A stretch of 64,000 nt of DNA. It comes from Neoscytalidium dimidiatum (Eukaryota; Ascomycota; Dothideomycetes; Botryosphaeriales; Botryosphaeriaceae). The first letter of the stretch is position 1. The number at the start of each line of letters is the position of its first letter. This document shows, one piece after another, positions 10,445 to 20,223 of the stretch. Both the position numbers and the translations under genes were made by a program. The notes below the pieces were generated by a model. The model ran no database searches and was not told where the DNA came from. It saw only the letters and a list, made by a program, of their open reading frames with translations. The stretch spans positions 4,340,001 through 4,404,000 of the forward strand of contig CM074696.1 in NCBI GenBank assembly GCA_037367355.1, given 5' to 3'.

Positions 10445-11780
10445 TGGCAGCACGTATACAAATTCCGGGCCGAGGGGGCGGCAAGAGAGGGCGGCGTGGA
10501 GGACGGGTCCGTCTGAGCACGGGAGCTTGTCCCAAACAGACCCCGGGCGCAAGCCACACACATCGCACATGGCGCGGACGCGTGCTGGATGCAGATTGAC
10601 GAAGAGGATCGTCAGCTGTGCCGCGGGGAAGCGTCGGGTCGCACGCGCAGGGCAGGGCAGGGCAGGGCAGGGCAGGGCAACGGCAACGGCGACAGGTTCC
10701 GGCGGGCTGCGGCGGCGGCCAGAAATAGCTGCCGCGGCCGCTGCTGCGCGCTGCTGGTGTTGTTTGCTGGCGTTTGCTGACGGGGCTGAGACAGAGTGCG
10801 CACTGCGCCGGCCGCAACGCTTTCTAGACGTCTTCTAGAGCTCGAGCGTGCTGCTGCTGCTGCAGTCTCGCGACGCGCAAGGCCCGCGCGGCGCACCCAG
10901 CCCGGCGCGTCGGGGCAGGTTCAGGCTGATGCGGGCGCAGGCGCTCTGGGGAATGAGCAGTGATACCGCATCCATGGGCTGCTTGGACAGGCGCGTTTCA
11001 CGAAGGGCGGGCAGAAGTGCGGGCCTGGGTTGGAGGTGGTCCTGGCCGGGCTATCTGATAGCAGGCTGACTCGCTCTGGACTGATGGGTATTAGTCAAGC
11101 TTTAGCAATCTGTGGGGCGTGGGGATCGTCTTGGTGCAGGCGTGTGGGCTTGCTGTGGCTCAAACTCCCTCGGGCCTCGTCTGTCGTCCCTAACCACTAG
11201 CAGCCCGCCCATTTTGTTTTCGCCGCCCGTAGCCTGCGCTGTGCGAACCTGGTCCTCGACATGCCCGCGCGCCCCCGTCTGCTCCCGACCTAAGGCCCCG
11301 AGCCCTGCCTGTCTGTTTTTCCCTGCCTCCGCCAATCCAGCCGGCCCCTAGCTCGCCCTCTCACTACGGCGGCGCTGTTGCGTCAACGGCCCGCAAGAGC
11401 CCTCCTCCGCATTCGACCACCGCCACTGCTCCCCAAGGAGGCCGACTAGACCGCGCCCCAACTAGCTCCTCCTTCCGTTCGAGAGCACGCGCCTCTCCAT
11501 TCTCCATCCGTCTCTCATAAGCTCTGTCGGATCTCCGAAAAAGCCTTACCCCAACCACCTCCGAGCTCCATCGCGCGCCCCCGCAACGACCACCATGAAC
11601 CGGGCGAGTCCGCCTGCCATTCCTCTGTAGCGACAACACCTGCACCCCGTTAGTCTCCAGTCACCCAGCCGCCGGCCCGCCGCGCGCACACCCACCAGTC
11701 CGCATCGCGCCCGACCCGCGTCCGAGAGCAAGCGCCTGGGGAATGCCGATCACTTGGGAGGCCCGAGAGACACGCACGCA
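10445..11780. other. Long GC-rich upstream region of the Zn2Cys6 factor
   Basis: Holds a short tandem (GGGCA)n run at about 10652–10680 and a CTG/CTGC run near 10850. From about 11170 it is strongly pyrimidine-rich, as expected for a promoter and a long 5' leader. Open frames exist on both strands because of the high GC content. None has family motifs. Confidence 0.5.
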
Positions 11781-14700
11781 ATGGCATCGAACTTCCCGAA
11801 CATGGGCTCCTACGGTCAAGCCGACGTCGACGGCCAGCGCCAGAACGACCCGCTCAACCTCAACGAGTACGTGATGCCCGCCGCCGACGGCCGCAACCCG
11901 CGCCTCGACGCCCTGCTGCAGGCCGCCCAGTCGCCCTCGAGCCTCTCCAATTCCGGCTCGTCCATGATGTCGGGCCTGCCGGACTACAACAGCATGGGCC
12001 TGCACGGCTCCTACGGCGCCAATCCCGCCCACGGCGGCCAGATGATGGGCGATGCCGACGCCGCCTTCGCCGGCGCTCCCGACCAGCAGCAGCAGCAGCA
12101 GCAGCAGAGCGGTGCGGCGCGTTCGCAGCAGCACAAGCTGAGCATCAGCAGCGTGAGCGGGATGCCCGCCAATGGCGGCGGCATGGCGAGCGGCGCGAGC
12201 GTGGACGACATGGACACCGAGACCAGCCCGCAGAGCGCCTTCGGCATGGGGCCGGCCGGCTTCGGCGATGACTTCGCACGCGACGACAGCGCGACGACCC
12301 ACCTCGACTCGGCCAACAACGAGAACAAGGGCGACGACGCGCTGCCGAAGAGCAAGAAGAAGGACAACGAGTCGGAGCCGCCGCCGCCGTGGAGCGAGAT
12401 GAAGACGAAGGCGGGCAAGGAGCGGAAGAGGCTGCCGCTGGCCTGCATCGCGTGTCGCCGGAAGAAGATTCGCTGCTCGGGCGAGAAGCCCGCCTGCAAG
12501 CATTGTCTGCGCTCGCGGATCCCGTGCGTGTATAAGGTCACGACGCGCAAGGCCGCTCCGAGGACCGATTACATGGCGATGCTGGATAAACGGTTGAAGA
12601 GGATGGAGGAGCGCGTCATCAAACTAATACCCAAGGAGAGCATGAGCACAGTGTCTGCTGTAGGGAGGGCTGTTGTCAAACCCCCGCTTCCGGGTGCACC
12701 TCCAAAGGGCGGTGCAAACAAGAAGCGGCCAGCAGAAGAAGCCTTCGGGGTGGAACTGGATGAATGGTCGAAAACCAAAGCCGCAAATCCGAACGAAAGT
12801 CGAGCATCGCAGCCGCCTAGGAACGTCGTGGACCCAGAGAACAGCTTGTTGACTGAAGGTCTCGAAAGTCTCCCCCCGAAGGAACTTCAAGAGCATCTTG
12901 CCGAGGTGTATTTCGACTACTGCTACGGTCAAAGTTACCCTCTGTTACACAAACCAAGTTTCATGCGCAGATTAGCAGCAGGACAGGTTCCCCCGGTCTT
13001 GATCCTTGCGGTCTGCGCCATCTCCGCACGCTTTTCGACGCATCCTCAAATACGAACAGAACCCGCATTCCTGAGAGGCGAAGTCTGGGCTAGCAAGGCT
13101 CGGGATATTGCCCTCAAGAGATACGATACCCCGAATATAACCATCCTCATCACATACTTACTTCTGGGATTGCACGAATTCGGAACTTGCCAAGGTGGAC
13201 GGAGTTGGATGTTTGGCGGTATGGCACAGAGGATGGCATACGCTCTGCAGCTTCATAAAGATCTGGATCATGATCCGCTAGGCAAAGAGAACGGTGACAG
13301 AGCGGAACTCAGCTTCACTGACCGAGAAATCAGGCGGCGAACAATGTGGTCTTGCTTCCTCATGGATCGTTTTAACTCGTCCGGCACCGATCGTCCACTC
13401 TTTGTCAGCGGCCAGTTCATCAAGGTCCAGTTACCAATAAGAGAACATTATTTCCAGATGGAAATACCAGGACCCACGGAGGATCTGGAGGGTAATGTCC
13501 GGAACCCTGTGCCTGAGGATGCTGGACAGTTGGCAGATGCGAAGGAGAACATGGGTGTTGTGGCGTACCTTGTTCGTGCGGTCGCAATATGGGGTCGCCT
13601 CATCATGTTCAACAACCTCGGCGGAAAAGAGCAAGAACGTGTCCCCATATGGTCTCCACAGTCCACATTCCAGGAGCTGAAGAAAGCGGCATACGAATTC
13701 AAGGCATCCCTACCAGACAGGCTAACCTATAAACAAGAAAATCTTCAAAATCATTTCACTGAGAAAACCGCCAATCAATTCATCTTCCTCCACATCGTTT
13801 ACCATCAAATAATCCTCTTCCTGAACCGTTTTGCATTACCGTCCCATGCCGGCAGTCGACCGCCGCAGGATATGCCACACCAATTCCTCACGGAAGCTGC
13901 ACATGCAGCACTGGATGCCGCCAACCAAATATCCCTCCTTGTCAACGAAGCTATGAACTACAACGTCGTGGTCCCTTTTGCAGGCTACTGCGCATTCCTG
14001 TCCAGCACAGTCCACATCCGCGGCGTCTTCTCCAAGAACCCGAAGTTAGAGATGGCTTCGAAACGCTACCTTGCGTACAATGTGAAGTTCTTGAGCAAAA
14101 TGAAGAAGTACTGGGGGATGTTTCACTTCGTCGCAGAAAACTTGAAGGACCTATACCGGCAACATGCGGATGCGGCTCTCCGTGGGCCCGCGGCCGTCAA
14201 TGGACGACAAACGAGCATTTTTCAATACGGAGATTGGTTCGACCGGTACCCACACGGCGTATCACGGACGGATTACGAGGACCCAGCCGCAGATGTCAAG
14301 AAGGAAGCCGGTACCGACGCCGTCCTCAGCCAAAAGTCAGACCTGCAAAGTGTGGAGGAATTCTTCGCCACCCTTTCCCCAGCTTCCAAGACGGCAGAAC
14401 GGACGAAGAGGGGCAGCAAGAAGTCAAAACAAGACGCAGCTAAAGGCGACGGCAAGCAGGCCTCATCAACGTCGCCCAGCGTACAAGCAGGAAACCTTCA
14501 ACAGCAGCACCACAACACGTCCTCCCCGTCCGACATGCACCACATGAACCTCCCCCAGAACCTCGACCCTTCGTCCTCCGCTTTCGACCCTTCGGCCGCC
14601 GCGGCCTTCATGCAGCAGAACAACCCCCAGCACGCGTACGACTTCATGAGCGGCGGCTCCGACTTCTCCTCGCTCAACCACCCCATGTCCGCACTCGACC

Positions 14701-15074
14701 GCCAGATGGTCCTGCAGAGCTACGCGACCTTCATGGACCGCAACGAGCCCTTCGCCCTCGACGTCAACGCCTTCAACGCCTCGCTGGCCCAGCAGCATGG
14801 GGGCGGCCATCAACCGAATAACAGTAACAACAACAGCAGCAGCAACCAAATTCCTGGCTCCAGCCCCGGCTTCTTCACCGACCCTAGCGCCGCTTGGTTC
14901 ATGCCGTTCAACATGGATCCGCCGACCGGCTTGGGCGACGATACCGCCATGTTCGGCGGGCCGCAGGGGTACGGGTTCACGTTCGATGGCGGGGCGGTCG
15001 GCGGCGGCGCGGATTTTGGGACCGGGTTGGATGGGTTGGGGCCGTTGACGGGGGAGGGGCAAGGGGGGCAGTAG
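11781..15074 (+). CDS. Zn2Cys6 transcription factor with Fungal_trans domain
   Basis: A single-exon gene of 1097 residues. The start is the first ATG (11781), after an in-frame non-ATG extension. The first 200 residues are Gln/Ser/Gly-rich, with a poly-Gln run near residue 105. The binuclear zinc cluster has cysteines at 222, 225, 232, 239, 242 and 249 in the canonical C-x2-C-x6-C-x6-C-x2-C-x6-C spacing. It follows a basic segment and is followed by RMEERVIKL, a likely short dimerisation helix. The Fungal_trans region begins at about 390 (YGQSYPLLHKPSF) and includes GGRSWMFGGMAQRMAYALQL. The C-terminal 200 residues are low-complexity (Asn, Gln, Ser, Gly), typical of activation domains. I cannot assign a named orthologue. 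XlnR was considered and rejected because its zinc-cluster sequence is different. Confidence 0.9.
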   Translation: MASNFPNMGSYGQADVDGQRQNDPLNLNEYVMPAADGRNPRLDALLQAAQSPSSLSNSGSSMMSGLPDYNSMGLHGSYGANPAHGGQMMGDADAAFAGAPDQQQQQQQQSGAARSQQHKLSISSVSGMPANGGGMASGASVDDMDTETSPQSAFGMGPAGFGDDFARDDSATTHLDSANNENKGDDALPKSKKKDNESEPPPPWSEMKTKAGKERKRLPLACIACRRKKIRCSGEKPACKHCLRSRIPCVYKVTTRKAAPRTDYMAMLDKRLKRMEERVIKLIPKESMSTVSAVGRAVVKPPLPGAPPKGGANKKRPAEEAFGVELDEWSKTKAANPNESRASQPPRNVVDPENSLLTEGLESLPPKELQEHLAEVYFDYCYGQSYPLLHKPSFMRRLAAGQVPPVLILAVCAISARFSTHPQIRTEPAFLRGEVWASKARDIALKRYDTPNITILITYLLLGLHEFGTCQGGRSWMFGGMAQRMAYALQLHKDLDHDPLGKENGDRAELSFTDREIRRRTMWSCFLMDRFNSSGTDRPLFVSGQFIKVQLPIREHYFQMEIPGPTEDLEGNVRNPVPEDAGQLADAKENMGVVAYLVRAVAIWGRLIMFNNLGGKEQERVPIWSPQSTFQELKKAAYEFKASLPDRLTYKQENLQNHFTEKTANQFIFLHIVYHQIILFLNRFALPSHAGSRPPQDMPHQFLTEAAHAALDAANQISLLVNEAMNYNVVVPFAGYCAFLSSTVHIRGVFSKNPKLEMASKRYLAYNVKFLSKMKKYWGMFHFVAENLKDLYRQHADAALRGPAAVNGRQTSIFQYGDWFDRYPHGVSRTDYEDPAADVKKEAGTDAVLSQKSDLQSVEEFFATLSPASKTAERTKRGSKKSKQDAAKGDGKQASSTSPSVQAGNLQQQHHNTSSPSDMHHMNLPQNLDPSSSAFDPSAAAAFMQQNNPQHAYDFMSGGSDFSSLNHPMSALDRQMVLQSYATFMDRNEPFALDVNAFNASLAQQHGGGHQPNNSNNNSSSNQIPGSSPGFFTDPSAAWFMPFNMDPPTGLGDDTAMFGGPQGYGFTFDGGAVGGGADFGTGLDGLGPLTGEGQGGQ

Positions 15075-16586
15075 GGATGGGATGGGATGGGATGGGATGT
15101 ACAAAAAAAAAAAAAAGAAAGGGGAACTGAGAGAGGATGAATGTCGTAATGTCCCGATTCCGAAAGGAGAGGTGGACCTGTAAAGGAGAAGTGAACAGAT
15201 GAACGAGCGAAATGAACGATCGGACAGAGACTGAACTTGAGCATGGTTTTTCCATTTTTCTTGTCTTCTTTTTTTTTCCCCGCCCCTCATTTGTGGCACT
15301 GGGTGGACCGAAATGTCTAGACGCGCGACATGGCGCAATTTTTCCATTGGTTGTGGCTCGCTTTTCTTGGGTGGATATATACTCTTTTTTGTTGAGATTC
15401 TCATTTGGCGATTGAGTGTGGATCGATAGAAGGAAGGGTTAGGAAGGGTATTGAGAATGGTTAGGAAATAGGAATGAATGATGCGGGAGCCTTGTCGATC
15501 GATGGACTACGCTGGATCATGCTGTAGGTGCTTTGCTACGCTGTAAATGCGAGGAATTGCAAATGGAGGCCATACGCGGGATGTGTACGGCTTTATTCTT
15601 TGGAGCCAGCATGCTGATGTGAAAACGATCCGAGACACTTCTGTTCGTGTGCCCTAGAATGCTTGACGTTGCCCAGCGTCCGAAGCGATGTTTCTGGGCC
15701 TTTGCGTGTTTGAAGTTTGAATTGATTTCTCATCTCACCATACATTAGCTACATCCACTCGCCAACAGGTCCGTACAAAATGTAGAAGAAGGCAAGTGCA
15801 GTGCTTATTTGCTAAAATTCGAACAAGTGAACTCTGGACGTAATCAGAATGAAAGGTAGCGGAAATCAGTCTGTCCCAGTGACGGGCTTCGGTATACCAC
15901 TCTCCAGCTCAATAATCGCAGCTACATTTCAGTAATCCCACTAGTAGGTTATCAATCACCACTGAAGTTTGGATTGCATTTTGAATTAATATACTCATCG
16001 ATGACCGTGCTGGAAATCGCCCTTATCCCCTCCCCTGGTTGACCAAACTTTTCCTCCGCTCTCACTGACAGCCTGCTTGAAACGACAGAAGACCAACCCC
16101 TTATGCCTCGTTTCCCTGGATATATGCAACTCAAAAGCAAGGACGGAACCGCCAATGGGAAGACACCAGGAAAGAAGGGGTATATCGGTAGGAAAAGAAC
16201 AAAAAAAGGAGGCTGCCCGACGAAAGAACCCCCATAGAGAAACAATGAGAACGAAAGTATCTGTAGGCAACATCCCTCCCTTTTCCCAACGCCATGCTCG
16301 CGTATGCATGCTTCCAGAAGGAAGATAAGAGAGAAGAAGAAGAAGAAGAAGAAGAGACCTGAAGAGAAACGGAAAAGAAAACGAAAGCATGCTGAAGACC
16401 GCCACGACGCAAAAGGGAAAAGCGAACGAACCCGCCCCATCTGCCACGCCAACCAACCATCTACTCTCCATCGCCAGTTCCGCCATGAATCCCACCACTT
16501 CTATCTTCTTCCATTCCAAAGCACCAACATCAGCTTCGTACGTCAGCCATCCCCCAGGTCTCAAAGTCTTTCTTTTTCCCACTCCT
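15075..16586. other. Intergenic, convergent 3' region
   Basis: Begins with five GGGAT pentamers (about 15076–15098) and an A-run. It then holds AT-rich unique sequence without coding pattern, and an (AGA)n run at about 16331–16355. It separates the 3' ends of two convergent genes and probably contains both polyadenylation regions. Confidence 0.6.
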
Positions 16587-17744
16587 TTACCTAATCTTCG
16601 AAATCCTCTTCTTCGCAACATCGATCTTGCTCCCCACGCGATCCACGTCATCGTCCAGCATCCTCAACATCTCGTCCTGCAGCTGCAACTCATCGTTAAT
16701 CTGGACGCCCAACTCCCTCAGCCTCCTCACCGCGCTCCCCATGACCGCCACATCCTCATCCTGCTCGCGCATGATCTGCCGCTGCAGCTGCAGCACGCCC
16801 GCGTTGTCCAGCTCCCTCGTCCGCGCCGTCTCGGGCGCCGGCGCGCCCAGCGTCCTCCGCCCGCTCCCCACGCTCGTCGCGCTCCCGTTCGCGTTGCCGC
16901 CACGGAACAGCGTCGCCTTGTCGCCCGCCGTCGCCGCCCCGGACGACAGGACGGACGCGCTGGCGCCCGCGCCCGACCCGCCGGCCGCGAGGCTCTTGAC
17001 GGCCATGGCGCCCAGCACGCCCTCCAGCACTTCCTTCTCCTTGCGCGCGCCGCTCAGCAGGTCCCGGCGCCTGCGCAGCTCGCCGTCGCCCAGCTTCTCG
17101 ACCGGCGCGTCGCCGCTCACGCCGCCACCGCCCTTGTTGCTACCCAGCCCGGACAGCGTCTTCAGCCCCTCGTCCAGCGCCGCGATCAGCGTGCCCGCCA
17201 GCACGAGGAACTTCTTCGCCGCGGCGCCCGCCTCGTGCTGCTGCGCGGCCGTCTGCGCCTGCTCGCGGCGCGTGAGCGCGAGCCGGGCCTGGTGCAGGTT
17301 GGCCTTGAGGTCCTGGTGGACGGCGAGCCAGGTCGCGGGATCGCGGATCCCGACGAGGCTGCCCGCCCTGCTCTCCGCGTCGCCGTTCGCGGCCCGCGCC
17401 GTCGTGCCCAGCTGCAGGAAGTTGCGCCAGGCGGGCGTGTGGCGCCAGCGCGCGTCGGCGGCGTGCTCGATGGCCTGCAGGTACGCTTCCAGGTCGCGGC
17501 GGCGCCGCTCCGTCATCGCCGCGTTGTTGACGGTGCGCGAGAACCACGATTTGGGCGGAAGGGCGCGCGGCGGGGGCGCGTCGGCCTGCGCCGTCAGGTC
17601 GGCGTGCAGCCGCACGAAGTCGCTGTACCGCCGGTGCAGCGTCAGCGTGCGGAGCGGCTGCCGGATCGTGATGGCGTAGGTCGTGTACGGCTTGCCGTCC
17701 GCGGTCTCGATCTTGGTCGTCGGGATCGTTATGTCGAGAGGCAT
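16587..17744 (-). CDS. vam7: Vam7-like vacuolar Qc-SNARE with PX domain
   Basis: A single-exon gene of 385 residues, about the usual length for fungal Vam7. Residues 1–120 form a PX phosphoinositide-binding domain, with LTLHRRYSDFVRLHADL and a Pro-rich loop before SWFSR. The centre is helical and rich in Ala and Gln. The last 60 residues form a t-SNARE coiled coil (LQRQIMREQDEDV ... VQINDELQLQDEMLRML) with the Gln layer residue, and there is no transmembrane anchor. In yeast, Vam7 is a soluble SNARE recruited to PI3P on the vacuole that pairs with Vam3, Vti1 and Nyv1 for fusion. The start at 17744 is the first ATG and lies just inside a long TTC repeat in the leader. Confidence 0.9.
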   Translation of the reverse strand: MPLDITIPTTKIETADGKPYTTYAITIRQPLRTLTLHRRYSDFVRLHADLTAQADAPPPRALPPKSWFSRTVNNAAMTERRRRDLEAYLQAIEHAADARWRHTPAWRNFLQLGTTARAANGDAESRAGSLVGIRDPATWLAVHQDLKANLHQARLALTRREQAQTAAQQHEAGAAAKKFLVLAGTLIAALDEGLKTLSGLGSNKGGGGVSGDAPVEKLGDGELRRRRDLLSGARKEKEVLEGVLGAMAVKSLAAGGSGAGASASVLSSGAATAGDKATLFRGGNANGSATSVGSGRRTLGAPAPETARTRELDNAGVLQLQRQIMREQDEDVAVMGSAVRRLRELGVQINDELQLQDEMLRMLDDDVDRVGSKIDVAKKRISKIR

Positions 17745-17753
17745 GTTTGCCCC

Positions 17754-17824
17754 TTCTTCTTCTTCTTCTTCTTCTTCTTCTTCTTCTTCTTCTTCTTCTT
17801 CTTCTTCTTCTTCTTCTTCTTTTT
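17754..17824. repeat. (TTC)n/(GAA)n microsatellite in the vam7 leader
   Basis: About 70 bases of pure TTC lie nine bases upstream of the vam7 ATG, reading as GAA repeats on the mRNA strand. A purine tract of this length in a 5' leader is likely to vary between isolates and could influence expression. Confidence 0.9.
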
Positions 17825-18427
17825 CTCGTTTTCTTTGTGTGTGAGGTGAGATAAGGGAAAGGAAAAGGTGCCTCCGGCGCTTTGGTGTCCTTTGCTCGTC
17901 CGACTTGTTTCGGGGGTTGTACGGTGCTCGTGGTCGAGGAAGGGAGGAGGTAAGGGAGGACCGGAGGTTGTCTGGTTTCGCTGCGAGCGACTGTACTGAT
18001 GACGGTATATATCGTGTATCACAAGGTCATCAAAATCATCGACAAGGCGGTAATAGCTGTGTTGATGGCGTTTGGGGAAGTGGGAAAAAGAGTGGAGTGT
18101 TTCGTGTGTTGTCACAGCAGAGCTGGGAAGCTTGAGCCACGCCGATCGCGATGCACGTGCCACGATACGTAATTGCGGCTGATCGAACGGAACTTTTGGC
18201 AATGCACCCGAATGATCATTTTCACACACGCGACCGCTTTGCCCTGCAGCGGCAAGCACCGCGGGCTCCTATGCGAATTATGCTACTGCCACCTCTCTAC
18301 TCTCGCGCTTCCATATCGTCCACCAGCAATCTGCAGGGTATTTTCGAAACCGGTCAACATGACCAAATGCAACACGCGTCCACCGTACTCTATGCTGTGC
18401 TTCTGCGAAAGCCTCCCAATCGCCCGT
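17825..18427. other. Intergenic between vam7 and EB1 genes
   Basis: Upstream region of vam7 and 3' region of the EB1 gene. No coding pattern is seen beyond frames overlapping the vam7 promoter. Confidence 0.55.
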
Positions 18428-19544
18428 CTAGAACGTCTCCTCCTCAAGCTCACCCTCGGCTTCCGCCGGGATCTCGAACCCCTCCTGCGCAAAGAAAGTC
18501 AGCTGGATGTTGCACTGTTCAGTGGTGGGGTGATCTCACCTCCGTCGAGTACAGGATCGTCTGGATCTGCTTCAAGAGGACGTCCTCCTTCTCGAGCTCG
18601 GGATCCTGCTCCATGGCGTTCTGGATCAGCAGCTCGATATCTCGCAGCTTGCTGAAGTAGAAGTCACGCTCCCTCTCCAGGCCGGCCACCGTCTCCTTCA
18701 GTGCGTTGTTCTCTTGCTGGAGCGCAGCCGTCTGCGCACTTGACTGCGGGGTGCGGGCGCGGGCCACCGACGTCGCGCCCCCGGCAGGCTTGCGGGCAGC
18801 GCTGGAAGAGACAGCACGGCCGCCGCCGCCGGCTGCTGGGGGAGCGCCAGATCCCTTCCTGCGGGCCACAGCATCGTAGTCGCCGCCGGGGTAGTACTGG
18901 TCCCAGTATCGCTTGCAGAACTGCAGGAACTCAAGGTTGTCCTGCATCTTGCACTTGATCAGGGCCTCAACGTGGATGGGCTTGTCGACTGCATGCTTTG
19001 CGAATGTATCTGCAGGATTCGGCGCATTAGTGGGTTGCGGCATGGACGTCGGCGGTGGCGCATGCGGCAGCAGGAGGCGTACTCTGTAAGACTTTGAAGT
19101 TCTGGAGATACTGGTACTCGGTATTCGCGTTGAACTTCACCCTACTCATGGGCACATCGACTGTGAAAGGGGCATCAGTGTCCGCGCGATCTGCTGTGAT
19201 TAAGGGGTACATACGGAAGATGCTGTCGAAGATCTGACAGTAGACGGCACTGGAGAGATCCAAATAAGCAGTCGTTCACCCAAGTCATGTCTGCGTGTAC
19301 CCGTCCGGGGGGCGAACTCGGCGGAGTTGCAGGATTGGGAGGCGTTCGGGGGCAGAGGGAAAAAGCATACCCGGCACCGCATTGCTCAACTTTGGTCAGA
19401 TTGAGCTGGAGGAGGTTGTTCAACCACGCAAGTAGTTCCTGTCTGCAAGCGATGTCAGCGGCGGATCGGGCGTGGCGGAGGCAGCGAGGCGGGGGTTGGG
19501 CGCATCGAATGGCGGCCTGGTCGAACGCACCTCGACTCTCCCAT
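18428..19544 (-). CDS. bim1: EB1-family microtubule plus-end tracking protein (Bim1/Mal3)
   Basis: Six exons (19544–19531, 19442–19371, 19249–19215, 19160–19083, 19009–18540, 18484–18428) encode 241 residues. The N-terminal calponin-homology domain begins MGESRQELLAWLNNLL and continues through VEQCGAGAVYCQIFDSIFLD, VPMSRVKFNANTEYQYLQNF and ALIKCKMQDNLEFLQ. A basic Ala/Gly/Ser-rich linker follows. A coiled coil leads into the EB-homology segment (ERERDFYFSKLRDIELL), and the protein ends GELEEETF, an EEY/F-like tail that binds CAP-Gly proteins. The dense 5' introns match conserved EB1 gene structures. It binds growing microtubule ends in the cytoplasm. The frame is continuous over all five introns, and the last donor and acceptor (GTGAGA, GCGCAG) are strong. 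Confidence 0.92.
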
Positions 19545-20223
19545 GGCGGACGGCGGGGCGGATCACAGAGCGATATTGCAGAGGAATAAGAGCGCGATAA
19601 ATGGCCGAAGAATGGACGGCAGCGCGGAGGCGGCGGGGGAGTGAAATGGGGGGGAGTGGCGGTAGTGAGAATGGAGGTGTTTTGTTGTCACTCTCCCGAT
19701 CATTTCAGGTGTTGCGGCGGGCGCTTGGGCCAGTCCAGCCTGGGCCGCTCGCTCTGCCCCTCCATCCGTCGCGTGCGCGCCTGGCGAATCTTCCACCTTT
19801 CTCCGTCTCCGCGCAACCTCCCAAGCCTGCCAATCATCTTCCGCTCCGCCCCGCAGGCTCACTTTGCTGCCTCCAAACATCTGCACCAGATGCTGTTTTC
19901 GGACACTTTTCCCGTTACCGCGCCGGAGTTTACCTGCCGAACCAAACGAGTGGTTGTCGGCACTGTTCCCACGTTTCACCCAGAGCTAATGCGGACGAAG
20001 GATCGAAGGGTCCAAGCCATTATTAAATCATCACTATGGTCTACATTTACTAATATAGCCGCCCGAAGTACTTCCTTTGTAATCGCTAACAGTTGAACGC
20101 ATCGATCTCTGCTTGTGCTCGCACTCCTCGCGGGTATCTATTGCTCGTTCAATCTGTCGTCCCGTCCTCCCTCTCCCCTGATTTCGGTCCGATCCGCCAT
20201 CTTACGGCTTTCCGACTTCACGC
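19545..20223. other. Intergenic, EB1 promoter side
   Basis: Upstream of the EB1 gene and downstream of the cytochrome gene, which lie in tandem on the minus strand. No gene or RNA is recognised. Confidence 0.55.

Noticed and set aside
11661..12550. Minus-strand frames of 280 and 179 codons over the Zn2Cys6 gene
   Set aside because: Repetitive Leu/Ala/His composition antisense to the zinc-cluster gene, with no motif of its own.
11781..15074. XlnR identity for the single-exon zinc-cluster gene
   Set aside because: The cluster and the following segment differ from XlnR as I know it. No orthologue name can be supported.
16389..17849. Long plus-strand open frames over the vam7 gene
   Set aside because: They are antisense shadows created by high GC content. 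Only the minus strand shows PX and SNARE motifs.
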